From Pseudomonas sp. PICF141 (GTDB lineage Bacteria > Pseudomonadota > Gammaproteobacteria > Pseudomonadales > Pseudomonadaceae), in the NCBI RefSeq assembly GCF_002286815.1, contig NZ_MUNM01000087.1:62001-126000 (forward strand): a stretch of 64,000 nucleotides of DNA. The letters are read 5' to 3'. The notes beneath the pieces are model-generated. The model worked only from the letters and a program-made list of their open reading frames with translations. It did no database searches and had not been told where the DNA came from. A program made the translations under genes and the position numbers. Of this stretch, positions 16,731 to 25,007 are shown one piece after another. Position 1 is the first letter of the stretch, and each line of letters starts with the position of its first letter.

Positions 16731-17534
16731 ATGCAGGAAGACGCCCCAAAAATCGCCAAGGACGCCGCGCCGACTGGCACCCAGACACTGCTTCGTGGTT
16801 TGGGCGTGGTTCAGGCCGTGGCCAGTGGCGCCCGCGATCTCAAGGAAATCGCCCGGCTGATCGGCACAACACGCAGCACCACTCATCGTCTGGCCAGTTG
16901 CCTGGTGGACGAGCGTTATCTGCGGGTGGTGCCGCAAGTCGGTTACCTGCTGGGGCCGAAACTGATCGAGCTGGGTTTCCAGGCACGTGAAGAGCTGCCG
17001 CTAGTCACACTGGCCGGGCCGTATCTGGATGAGTTATCGGCGCTGACCGGCGACACCATTCACCTGGCGATTCGTGAGGGTGATGAGGTGCTGTACCTGC
17101 ACAAGAATCCGGGGCGCAACGGTCCGGAAATGCGTTCGCGGGTCGGTCATCGCATGCCATTGGCACGTACCGGGATCGGTAAGGCGCTGATGCTCGATGA
17201 CACACAGGAAGAGTGGCAACGGCTGTACGAAATCAGCTTGCCGGTGGGTGGGAAAAATCAGTTCTGGCCGCAGCACCCGGAGCAATCCTGGGAGCAGTTC
17301 CAGCAGCGCATGATCGAGTACGTGGCTGGCGGGTACGCCTTCGACCTGGAAGACAACGAACCGTCGATCCGCTGCGTGGCGGCACCGATTCGCGATGCCA
17401 GCAAGCGCATCGTCGCCGGTATCAGCATCGCCAGCACCGTGCCGTACATGCCACTGGAAAAAATGGCCGAGCTGATTCCCCTGATCAAAGGGGTCACAGC
17501 CCGGCTGTCGGCGGAGCTTGGCTTGAAGGTTTAA
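16731..17534 (+). CDS. IclR family transcriptional regulator
   Basis: This 267-residue protein has an N-terminal winged helix (about residues 15-75; LKEIARLIGTTRSTTHRLASCL) and the C-terminal IclR effector domain (DTIHLAIREGDEVLYLHK, RVGHRMPLARTGIGKALM). It is the last gene of the dgo block and is the best local candidate for the twin operators at 90 and 12267. The effector would be galactonate or a pathway intermediate; this is inference. Its TAA stop overlaps the stop of the converging alcohol dehydrogenase gene. Confidence 0.87.
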   Translation: MQEDAPKIAKDAAPTGTQTLLRGLGVVQAVASGARDLKEIARLIGTTRSTTHRLASCLVDERYLRVVPQVGYLLGPKLIELGFQAREELPLVTLAGPYLDELSALTGDTIHLAIREGDEVLYLHKNPGRNGPEMRSRVGHRMPLARTGIGKALMLDDTQEEWQRLYEISLPVGGKNQFWPQHPEQSWEQFQQRMIEYVAGGYAFDLEDNEPSIRCVAAPIRDASKRIVAGISIASTVPYMPLEKMAELIPLIKGVTARLSAELGLKV

Positions 17535-18583
17535 ACCTTCAGCGTCGCCATGTCGATTACGAAGCGGTACTTCACGTCACCGGCAATCATGCGGGTGTAA
17601 GCCTCGTTGATCTGGCGGATGTCGAGCATTTCGATGTCGCAGGTAATGCCGTGTTCGGCGCAGAAATCCAGCACTTCCTGGGTTTCGGCGATGCCGCCGA
17701 TCAGGGATCCGGCCAACACGCGACGACCCAATACCAGTTTGGCAGCGTGCACCGGTGGCTCGATCGGTTCAATCAAGCCCACCAGAATGTGTACGCCGTC
17801 GAAACGCAAGGTATCGAGGTAGGGATTGAGGTCGTGCTGCACCGGAATGGTGTCCAGCAGGAAGTCGAAATGTCCTGCGGCGGCTTTCATCTGCTCGGCA
17901 TCGGTGGACACGATCACGTGGTCCGCGCCTTGACGACGACCTTCTTCAGCCTTGCTCGCCGACCGGGTGAATAACGTCACCTCAGCGCCCATCGCCTTGG
18001 CGAACTTGATGCCCATGTGACCGAGGCCACCCATGCCGAGAATCCCGACCTTGTCACCGGCCTTGACGCCGTAGTGCTTGAGCGGCGAATAAGTGGTGAT
18101 GCCGGCGCACAGAATGGGCGCGGCGCTGGCCGGGTCGAGTTGCTCCGGAATACGCACGACAAAGTGCTCGCTGACCACGATGCTGTCGGAGTAACCGCCC
18201 ATGGTGTTGCTGCCATCGACCCGGTCCGGGGTGGCATACGTCATGGTCGGACCTTCCAGGCAGTATTGCTCCAGATCCGCCTGGCAGGCTTCGCAGTGAC
18301 GGCATGAGTCGACCATGCAACCGACTCCGACCAGATCGCCGACTTTGTGTTGGGTAACGTTCGCACCGATGGCGGTGACTTTTCCGACGATCTCATGGCC
18401 GGGCATCAGCGGGTAAACAGCAATGCCCCACTCGTTGCGTGCCTGATGGATGTCGGAATGGCAGACACCGCAGTAGAGGATGTCGATCGCAACGTCGTCG
18501 GCCCGTGGGCTGCGGCGTTCGAATTTCATTGGGGCGAGGGGAGTGGTGGCTGACTGAGCGGCGTATCCGATGGCGGTGTACAT
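17531..18583 (-). CDS. Zinc-dependent NAD(P)-linked alcohol dehydrogenase (YahK/AdhC-like)
   Basis: This 350-residue medium-chain dehydrogenase has the catalytic zinc motif CGVCHSDIH and GHEIVG, structural zinc cysteines (CRHCEACQADLEQYC) and the Rossmann motif GMGGLGHMG. It belongs to the cinnamyl-alcohol dehydrogenase class, usually NADPH-dependent aldehyde reductases. The ATG at 18583 follows GAGG. It is divergent from an AraC regulator with an AraC_N domain, the usual arrangement for control of such reductases in Pseudomonas. Confidence 0.87.
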   Translation of the reverse strand: MYTAIGYAAQSATTPLAPMKFERRSPRADDVAIDILYCGVCHSDIHQARNEWGIAVYPLMPGHEIVGKVTAIGANVTQHKVGDLVGVGCMVDSCRHCEACQADLEQYCLEGPTMTYATPDRVDGSNTMGGYSDSIVVSEHFVVRIPEQLDPASAAPILCAGITTYSPLKHYGVKAGDKVGILGMGGLGHMGIKFAKAMGAEVTLFTRSASKAEEGRRQGADHVIVSTDAEQMKAAAGHFDFLLDTIPVQHDLNPYLDTLRFDGVHILVGLIEPIEPPVHAAKLVLGRRVLAGSLIGGIAETQEVLDFCAEHGITCDIEMLDIRQINEAYTRMIAGDVKYRFVIDMATLKV

Positions 18584-18786
18584 GGTGAACCTCGCAAAAG
18601 CGGTGACAGGTGAGGCGAGCCATTCTGGGCGCCGCACGGGTGACCGGCCATGGCGATTCCTCCGGGTGTCATGCCTAATCCTCCGGCATGCATCGTTGAT
18701 TGGTCGCAATGGCGTGCAGACCTGCGATGATGCTTTCATCCCTTTTTTTGCGACTTTTTTCGCGACTTCTTTTGAAGAGCTCCCTC

Positions 18787-19677
18787 ATGTTGTTGACCCG
18801 TCATCTCGATGCCAACGCCACGCTGGTTTCGCTGATCCAGCCGCTGACCCTTCGCGATGGTTTCGCGCCCACCGCATTGCCTGGGGTGCAGGTTTTGCGC
18901 GCCAATTGTGATGTCGCCCGCGGCCCGCAAATCTACGAGCCGAGCCTGGTCATCATCGCCCAAGGCAGCAAATTGGCGTATCTGGGCCCGCGTACGCTGG
19001 AATACGGTGCCGGGCATTACCTGATTCAGGCGTTGCCGGTGCCCTTCGAGTGCGAGACGTTTTCGGCGCCGGATGGCCCGATGCTGGGCGTTTCCATCGC
19101 CATCGACCGGGTAATGCTGGGTGAGTTGGTGCTGGCCATGGGGCTGTCGCCGGGGCGCACTGTTCCCGCGCAGACGCCCGAGTCCATGACTTCGGCAGTG
19201 CTCGACGATGCCATGCGCGGTTGTGTGGAGCGGTTGTTGCGCTGCCTGCACGATCCGCTGGAATGCCAGATCATGGGCCCGGCGCGCTTGCGTGAATTGT
19301 TGTTTGTGGCGTTGCGCGGGCCGCAAGCGGATGTGTTGCGGGCGCTGGTGGAACAACAGGGGCAGTTCGCCCGGATCGCGGCGTCCCTGAGTCATCTGCA
19401 TGGGCATTACACCGAGCCGCTGAATGTCGAGACCCTGGCCAGTTGCGCGAACATGAGCGCGTCGACATTTCATGAGCATTTCAAGCGCTGCACGTTGTTG
19501 TCGCCGGTGCAGTATTTGAAGCGTTTGCGCTTGCTCAGGGCCCAGCAGTTGTTGGTGGGCGAAGGCTTGGGTGTGGCTCAGGTGGCGCATCGGGTGGGGT
19601 ATCAGAGCACGTCGCAGTTCAGCCGTGAGTACAAGCGCTACTTCGAACGTAATCCGGGGGATGAGCGCGTCGCGTGA
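18787..19677 (+). CDS. AraC family transcriptional regulator (AraC_N domain)
   Basis: This 296-residue protein has an N-terminal cupin-type AraC_N domain (VLRANCDVARGPQIYEPSLVIIAQGSK) and two C-terminal helix-turn-helix motifs (NVETLASCANMSASTFHEHFK, and LGVAQVAHRVGYQSTSQFSREYKRYF). The frame is open upstream to 18700, but homologous proteins start near MLLTRHLD (18787). The ribosome-binding site is weak (GAAGAG). It probably activates the divergent alcohol dehydrogenase in response to an aldehyde. Confidence 0.83.
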   Translation: MLLTRHLDANATLVSLIQPLTLRDGFAPTALPGVQVLRANCDVARGPQIYEPSLVIIAQGSKLAYLGPRTLEYGAGHYLIQALPVPFECETFSAPDGPMLGVSIAIDRVMLGELVLAMGLSPGRTVPAQTPESMTSAVLDDAMRGCVERLLRCLHDPLECQIMGPARLRELLFVALRGPQADVLRALVEQQGQFARIAASLSHLHGHYTEPLNVETLASCANMSASTFHEHFKRCTLLSPVQYLKRLRLLRAQQLLVGEGLGVAQVAHRVGYQSTSQFSREYKRYFERNPGDERVA

Positions 19678-19691
19678 TACACCATGAATCC

Positions 19692-19783
19692 CTGTGGGAG
19701 CGGGCTTGCCCGCGATTACGGTGGGTCAGTCGACTTCAATGTTGAATGATAAATCCTCATCGCGGGCAAGCCCGCTCCCACAA
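19692..19783. repeat. REP doublet
   Basis: CTGTGGGAGCGGGCTTGCCC and its inverse surround about 45 nt between the converging AraC and ETF-QO genes. Confidence 0.88.
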
Positions 19784-19795
19784 GATTGCGGGCAA

Positions 19796-19822
19796 CAAAA
19801 AGGCCCCCGTATCGGGAGCCTT
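19796..19822 (-). terminator. Rho-independent terminator of the ETF-QO gene
   Basis: On the minus strand, AAGGCTCCCGATACGGGGGCC folds to a short GC stem followed by TTTTTG, 18 nt after the ETF-QO stop. Confidence 0.75.
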
Positions 19823-19840
19823 GATGTTCAGCAATTGAAC

Positions 19841-21505
19841 TTACATGTTCGGGTAAGTCGGGCCGCCAGCCCCTTCCGGCGCCACCCAGGTGATGTTCTG
19901 TGCAGGGTCCTTGATGTCGCAGGTCTTGCAGTGAACGCAGTTCTGGGCATTGATCTGGAAGCGCTTTTCGCCGTCTTCCTTGGTCACCACTTCGTACACG
20001 CCGGCCGGGCAGTAACGCTGGGCGGGCTCATCGTACATCGGCAGGTTTTTGGCGATCGGAATGCTTGGGTCGGTCAGCTTCAAGTGGCAAGGCTGTTCTT
20101 CTTCATGGTTGGTACCCGAGATGAACACCGAGCTGAGTTTGTCGAAGCTGATCTTGCCGTCCGGTTTCGGGTAATCGATTTTCTTGCAGTCGGCCGCCAG
20201 TTTCAGGCAAGCGTAATCCGGCTTGGTGTCGTGCAAGGTCAACGGCAGTTTACCGCCGAAGATGTTCTGATCGAGCCAGTTGAAACCGCCGCCAACGATG
20301 GCGCCGAACTTGTGAATAGCCGGGCCGAAGTTGCGGCTGGCGAACAGTTCGTCATAGAGCCAGCTCTTCTTGAAGGCGTCGACGTAAGGGGTCAGCTCTT
20401 GCGTGCCGTCCAGGTCAGCGAACAGCGCATCGGCCACGGCATCAGCGGCGAGCATGCCGGACTTCATTGCGGTGTGACTGCCTTTGATCTTGGCAAAGTT
20501 CAGGGTGCCAAGGTCGCAACCGATCAGTGCGCCGCCCTTGAAGACCATCTTCGGCAGCGAGTTCAAGCCGCCTTTGGAGATAGCGCGTGCGCCGTAGCTG
20601 ATGCGCTTGCCACCTTCCAGGTATTGCTTGAGCACCGGGTGATGCTTGAGGCGCTGGAACTCATCGAACGGCGAAAGGAAGGTGTTGCTGTAGGAAAGAT
20701 CGACGATCAGACCGACCACCACCTGGTTGTTTTCCAGGTGATAGAGGAACGAGCCTCCGGTGTTTTCGGTGCCCATGATGTCCAGCGGCCAACCGGCAGT
20801 GTGAACCACCAGGCCTGGCTGATGCTTGGCCGGGTCGATTTCCCAGATTTCTTTCAGGCCGATGCCGTAGTGCTGGGCGTCGGCTTCGCTGTCGAGGTTG
20901 AAGCGCTTGATCAGTTGCTTGCCGATGTGGCCGCGGCAACCTTCGGCGAACAGCGTGTACTTGGCACGCAGTTCCATGCCCGGAGTGTACAGGCCTTCTT
21001 TCGGATTGCCTTCGCGGTCAACGCCCAGATCACCGGTGATGATTCCGCGAACCACGCCGTTCTCGTCGAACAGGGCTTCCTGGGCAGCGAAGCCCGGGTA
21101 GATTTCCACGCCCAGGTTCTCGGCCTGCTGAGCCAGCCAGCGGCACAGATTGCCCAGGGAAATGATGTAGTTGCCTTCGTTGTGCATGGTCTTGGGCACA
21201 AAAAAGTCAGGAATCTTCTGCGCGCTGTCGGCGTTTTTCAGAACGAAGATGTCATCGCGTGTGACGGGCGTATTCAGCGGCGCGCCGAGTTCTTTCCAGT
21301 CCGGGAACAGTTCGTTCAGGGCGCGTGGTTCGAACACGGCACCGGACAGGATATGAGCACCGACTTCGGAGCCTTTTTCGACCACGCAGACGCTGATTTC
21401 CTTACCGGCTTCGGCGGCCTTCTGCTTCAAGCGGCAGGCGGCAGACAAGCCAGCGGGGCCGGCACCGACGATGACCACGTCGAATTCCATGTATTCGCGT
21501 TCCAC
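19841..21505 (-). CDS. Electron transfer flavoprotein-ubiquinone oxidoreductase
   Basis: This 554-residue inner-membrane-associated flavoprotein passes electrons from ETF to ubiquinone during fatty-acid and amino-acid oxidation. It has the N-terminal FAD motif VVIVGAGPAG, and a C-terminal 4Fe-4S cluster with cysteines in RYCPAGVYEV and NCVHCKTCDIKDP. The start is a GTG at 21505, with GGAG 7 nt before it. It is divergent from etfB-etfA across a 546-nt region. Confidence 0.95.
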   Translation of the reverse strand: MEREYMEFDVVIVGAGPAGLSAACRLKQKAAEAGKEISVCVVEKGSEVGAHILSGAVFEPRALNELFPDWKELGAPLNTPVTRDDIFVLKNADSAQKIPDFFVPKTMHNEGNYIISLGNLCRWLAQQAENLGVEIYPGFAAQEALFDENGVVRGIITGDLGVDREGNPKEGLYTPGMELRAKYTLFAEGCRGHIGKQLIKRFNLDSEADAQHYGIGLKEIWEIDPAKHQPGLVVHTAGWPLDIMGTENTGGSFLYHLENNQVVVGLIVDLSYSNTFLSPFDEFQRLKHHPVLKQYLEGGKRISYGARAISKGGLNSLPKMVFKGGALIGCDLGTLNFAKIKGSHTAMKSGMLAADAVADALFADLDGTQELTPYVDAFKKSWLYDELFASRNFGPAIHKFGAIVGGGFNWLDQNIFGGKLPLTLHDTKPDYACLKLAADCKKIDYPKPDGKISFDKLSSVFISGTNHEEEQPCHLKLTDPSIPIAKNLPMYDEPAQRYCPAGVYEVVTKEDGEKRFQINAQNCVHCKTCDIKDPAQNITWVAPEGAGGPTYPNM

Positions 21506-22051
21506 AGGCTATCTCCTACTCAAGGCTCAACAGTTTTTTTTCTAATTGGAGGTTTGGCGTTGCATCCATTATTTCCTCCGGCAAGCCGGAAGGGACAATG
21601 GATGATCCACCTTTCTCTCTAGGTGGCGCATTATATCTACACCACTCCTAGCGTCCAATACAAACGTTTGTTTGAATTGGCTCAAAGCCAGATAAATCAA
21701 AGTCACCGCGGCTTATGAGTGGTCATTTTGCCGTATTGACCGGAATAGGCGTTCCGGTCAAGATACGGGCGGTTTTGCGCTCGCCGTAGGCTTACTGTTG
21801 GTTTCAAGAGCACCTCTAAAGACAGGGCGATGGCAGTACAAGGTGATGCGCCGCGCAGGTTTTTCGCGCAGTTTACACGCCACGATAATGAATGACTCGT
21901 CAGTCACCACTGACGAACGGTTATCCGCCTCGTGAGCAAGGTTCACCCTTTACACCTGCCAGCGTTTTTAGAGGTGCCCTTGCGCCGATGAGCATCAACC
22001 GCCAGGTTCGCCTAGGCGACTTTCTTTTCACCGGAGAGTAACGAGGAATCC
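21506..22051. other. Long divergent control region between ETF-QO and etfBA
   Basis: This 546-nt region has no gene and lower GC than its surroundings. It holds a PsrA-like palindrome (21661-21674). It also holds an inverted pair, GCACCTCTAAA (21810-21820) and TTTAGAGGTGC (21967-21977), 146 nt apart. The etfB ribosome-binding site GAGGAA is at its right end. No small gene was recognised. Confidence 0.6.
21661..21674. promoter_or_regulatory. Candidate PsrA box
   Basis: CAAACGTTTGTTTG fits the published PsrA operator form G/C-AAAC-N2-4-GTTT-G/C, with N4. PsrA is a TetR-family regulator that senses long-chain fatty acids in Pseudomonas and controls beta-oxidation genes. Position between the two ETF transcription units agrees. 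No binding data are available from sequence alone. Confidence 0.55.
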
Positions 22052-22801
22052 ATGAAGGTTCTTGTAGCTGTCAAACGCGTTGTGGATTACAACGTCAAGG
22101 TTCGTGTCAAGGCGGACAATTCCGGCGTCGACCTCGCCAACGTCAAGATGTCGATGAACCCGTTCTGCGAAATCGCAGTGGAAGAAGCCGTACGCCTGAA
22201 AGAGAAAGGCGTTGCGACTGAAATCGTCGTCGTCTCCATCGGCCCGTCCACCGCTCAGGAGCAACTGCGCACCGCGCTGGCTCTGGGTGCCGACCGCGCC
22301 ATCCTCGTCGAATCCGCAGAAGATCTGACTTCCCTGGCCGTTGCCAAACTGTTGAAGGCCGTTGTCGACAAGGAACAGCCTCAGCTGGTGATCCTCGGCA
22401 AACAAGCCATCGACAGCGACAACAACCAGACTGGCCAGATGCTCGCGGCATTGAGCGGCTACGGTCAGGGCACCTTCGCCTCTAAAGTCGAAGTGTCCGG
22501 CGACAGCGTTGCCGTGACCCGCGAAATCGACGGCGGCGCGCAGACGGTTTCCCTGAAACTGCCGGCCATCGTCACCACCGACCTGCGTTTGAACGAGCCG
22601 CGCTACGCGTCTCTGCCAAACATCATGAAAGCCAAGAAGAAGCCTCTCGAAGTGCTGACTCCGGACGCTTTGGGCGTTTCCACCGCCTCCACCAACAAGA
22701 CCCTGAAAGTCGAAGCGCCGGCTGCACGCAGCGCGGGTATCAAGGTCAAGTCGGTGGCTGAACTGGTTGAAAAACTCAAGAACGAAGCGAAGGTAATCTA
22801 A
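22052..22801 (+). CDS. etfB: Electron transfer flavoprotein beta subunit
   Basis: This 249-residue subunit (MKVLVAVKRVVDYNVKVRVK start) binds AMP and contacts acyl-CoA dehydrogenases. The ETF-beta signature is seen as VTREIDGGAQTVSLKLPAIVTTDLRLNEPRY, including the recognition-loop region near the C-terminus. It is directly followed by etfA with no gap. Codon use is strongly biased toward common codons, suggesting high expression. Confidence 0.96.
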   Translation: MKVLVAVKRVVDYNVKVRVKADNSGVDLANVKMSMNPFCEIAVEEAVRLKEKGVATEIVVVSIGPSTAQEQLRTALALGADRAILVESAEDLTSLAVAKLLKAVVDKEQPQLVILGKQAIDSDNNQTGQMLAALSGYGQGTFASKVEVSGDSVAVTREIDGGAQTVSLKLPAIVTTDLRLNEPRYASLPNIMKAKKKPLEVLTPDALGVSTASTNKTLKVEAPAARSAGIKVKSVAELVEKLKNEAKVI

Positions 22802-23731
22802 ATGACTATCTTGGTTATTGCTGAACACGACAACAAAGTGCTGGCCCCGGCCACGCTGAACACTGTGGCTGCTGCCGCCAAGATCGGTGGTGATATCCAC
22901 GTTCTGGTTGCAGGTCAGGGCGCTGGCCCCGTAGCTGAAGCCGCTGCAAAAATTGCTGGCGTATCCAAAGTGCTGACAGCCGACAACGCTGCCTACGCTC
23001 ATCAACTGCCGGAAAACGTTGCTCCGCTGGTAGCCGAGTTGGGCAAGGGCTACAGCCACATCCTGGCTGCTGCGACTTCCAACGGCAAAAACATCCTGCC
23101 ACGCGTTGCCGCGCAGCTGGACGTTGACCAGATCTCCGAGATCATTTCGGTCGAAAGCGCTGACACCTTCAAGCGTCCGATCTACGCCGGTAACGCCATT
23201 GCTACCGTTCAATCGAACGCGGCGGTCAAAGTGATCACCGTGCGTGCCACCGGTTTCGATCCGGTTGCCGCTGAAGGTGGTTCGGCGGCTGTTGAGGCCG
23301 TTGCGGCTGCTCACGACGCTGGCACTTCGAGCTTCGTTGGCGAAGAACTGGCCAAGTCCGATCGTCCGGAACTGACCGCTGCCAAGATCGTCGTTTCCGG
23401 CGGTCGCGGCATGCAGAACGGCGACAACTTCAAGCACCTGTACGCCTTGGCCGACAAGCTGGGCGCTGCCGTCGGCGCTTCCCGCGCAGCGGTCGACGCA
23501 GGTTTCGTACCCAACGACATGCAGGTCGGTCAGACCGGCAAGATCGTTGCGCCACAGCTGTACATCGCCGTCGGTATCTCCGGCGCGATCCAGCACCTGG
23601 CCGGCATGAAAGACTCCAAAGTGATCGTGGCGATCAACAAGGACGAAGAAGCGCCGATCTTCCAGGTGGCCGATTACGGCCTGGTGGCGGATTTGTTCGA
23701 AGCCATCCCCGAGCTCGAGAAGCTGGTCTAA
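22802..23731 (+). CDS. etfA: Electron transfer flavoprotein alpha subunit
   Basis: This 309-residue FAD-binding subunit has the C-terminal ETF-alpha signature LYIAVGISGAIQHLAGMKDSKVIVAINKDEEAPIF. With EtfB it accepts electrons from acyl-CoA and other dehydrogenases and delivers them to ETF-QO, encoded divergently. The ATG follows the etfB stop directly. A strong terminator follows. Confidence 0.96.
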   Translation: MTILVIAEHDNKVLAPATLNTVAAAAKIGGDIHVLVAGQGAGPVAEAAAKIAGVSKVLTADNAAYAHQLPENVAPLVAELGKGYSHILAAATSNGKNILPRVAAQLDVDQISEIISVESADTFKRPIYAGNAIATVQSNAAVKVITVRATGFDPVAAEGGSAAVEAVAAAHDAGTSSFVGEELAKSDRPELTAAKIVVSGGRGMQNGDNFKHLYALADKLGAAVGASRAAVDAGFVPNDMQVGQTGKIVAPQLYIAVGISGAIQHLAGMKDSKVIVAINKDEEAPIFQVADYGLVADLFEAIPELEKLV

Positions 23732-23753
23732 TCCGGCGGCTTGACTTATAAAG

Positions 23754-23782
23754 AGCCCGACCTTTTGGTCGGGCTTTTTTTT
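23754..23782 (+). terminator. Rho-independent terminator of etfBA
   Basis: AGCCCGACC and GGTCGGGCT form a 9-bp perfect stem with a 4-nt loop, followed by eight T residues. Confidence 0.92.
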
Positions 23783-23804
23783 GTTTTTTGAGGGGTGTTT
23801 CGCC

Positions 23805-24641
23805 ATGGATTTACGCCACGTGTGTGGCTGGTCACTGCTGCTGGGCCTGACGCTGTTGCCGGGGCTGTCCATAGCTGCGGGCAAATGCGAGCGCCTGGTA
23901 GTGACCGGCAGCCCGGACGCGCCGCCGTACCTGTGGCAAGACCCGCAAAACCCCAGGCATCTGATGGGCGCCAGCGCTGATCTGTTGCAGCACGTGGCGG
24001 GGGAGTTGGGCATCAAGGTCGAGCTGCTTTACGCAGGTAAACGCTCCCAGGCCCTGGAGGAAGTGCGCAGCGGACGAATGGACATGCTGGCCGATGCGCC
24101 GTTGTTGGTCAGTGAGCTGGAAAATCTGGATTACGTCCATCCACCGCTGTTGGAGAACGATTACCTGGTCTGGACTCGCAACGATTCGTTACTGGTCTAC
24201 AACGAAGCCCAGGACCTTCGCGGTCATTCCGGCGCGTTGTCGGAAAAGGCTCGTATAACCCCCGCATTCGGTATTTTTGCCGAACAGCAATTGACCCTGT
24301 TGCGTACGCCCAATCTGACCCAGGCCTTTCAGAAATTGCTGTTGAACGAGGTGGAATTTGTTCTCGCCGGCCGCTATTCGGGCATGGCCATGGTGCAAAC
24401 GCTGGGGATGGCCAATGACTTGATGGCCCACCCACACCCCATCGATAAACCGGGCCTGTATCTTGCGGTTTCCCATAACTCTGCCTGCAACGATCCTTGG
24501 TTGCGCGGACAGCTGGCCAAAAAGATGACAGAATTGCCCGCGTCCGGACTGACAGAAGCTGCGCTGCTGCGCAATATCGAGCGTTGGAAGGCACAGCGCT
24601 CACAACCGCAGCCACAACCTGTCAGTACCCCAAAACAGTAG
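23805..24641 (+). CDS. Periplasmic substrate-binding domain protein (SBP_bac_3 type)
   Basis: This 278-residue protein has a signal peptide (GWSLLLGLTLLPGLSIAAG) and an amino-acid-type solute-binding fold (VTGSPDAPPYLWQDP, ASADLLQHVAGELGIKVELL, DMLADAPLL). No transporter genes are adjacent, so it may be an orphan binding protein or sensor-like periplasmic protein. The start at 23805 follows GAGGGG. Nine nucleotides separate it from the next gene, suggesting one operon with the two envelope proteins. Confidence 0.78.
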   Translation: MDLRHVCGWSLLLGLTLLPGLSIAAGKCERLVVTGSPDAPPYLWQDPQNPRHLMGASADLLQHVAGELGIKVELLYAGKRSQALEEVRSGRMDMLADAPLLVSELENLDYVHPPLLENDYLVWTRNDSLLVYNEAQDLRGHSGALSEKARITPAFGIFAEQQLTLLRTPNLTQAFQKLLLNEVEFVLAGRYSGMAMVQTLGMANDLMAHPHPIDKPGLYLAVSHNSACNDPWLRGQLAKKMTELPASGLTEAALLRNIERWKAQRSQPQPQPVSTPKQ

Positions 24642-24650
24642 GGATTCTTA

Positions 24651-25007
24651 GTGAGTATTCGACCTCTTTTCGCTGCCCTGGCCGTTCTGGCTCTGGCGGG
24701 TTGTGCAGCCGATCCGGCGCCGAATGAACAAATACGCTTGACCGAGCAAGCCCTTGAACAAGCGAAGGCCGTGGGTGCTACCGCCGACGAAGTGCCGGAG
24801 CTGAAACTGGCTGAAGACAAGTTCAAGCGGGCCAAGGGCAACATGGCCGACCAGTCCTTCAAGCATGCGCGCATGCGGGCCGAGCAGGCCGAGCTGGACG
24901 CGCGTCTGGCCGAAGCCCGGGTTCTGACCCTCAAGAGTGAGGAGCAGTTGAACGTGCTCAATACCCGTATCACTCGTTTGCGCAAGCAACTGGGAGATGC
25001 CCAATGA
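24651..25007 (+). CDS. DUF4398 lipoprotein
   Basis: This 118-residue protein starts with GTG. Its lipobox (LAGCAADP, Cys near residue 18) is typical of a lipoprotein, and the rest is a long charged alpha-helix, probably a coiled coil (EQALEQAKAVGATADEVPELKLAEDKFKRAK). This is the DUF4398 pattern. It overlaps the OmpA-like gene by 4 nt, so the products are probably made in equal amounts and may interact at the outer membrane. Confidence 0.8.
   Translation: MSIRPLFAALAVLALAGCAADPAPNEQIRLTEQALEQAKAVGATADEVPELKLAEDKFKRAKGNMADQSFKHARMRAEQAELDARLAEARVLTLKSEEQLNVLNTRITRLRKQLGDAQ

Noticed and set aside
19694..21622. Plus-strand frame of about 640 codons opposite ETF-QO
   Set aside because: It starts in a REP element and mirrors the ETF-QO gene; not a gene.
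22028..24016. Minus-strand frame of about 660 codons opposite etfBA
   Set aside because: etfB and etfA are certain and highly expressed in type; the frame arises from codon bias.
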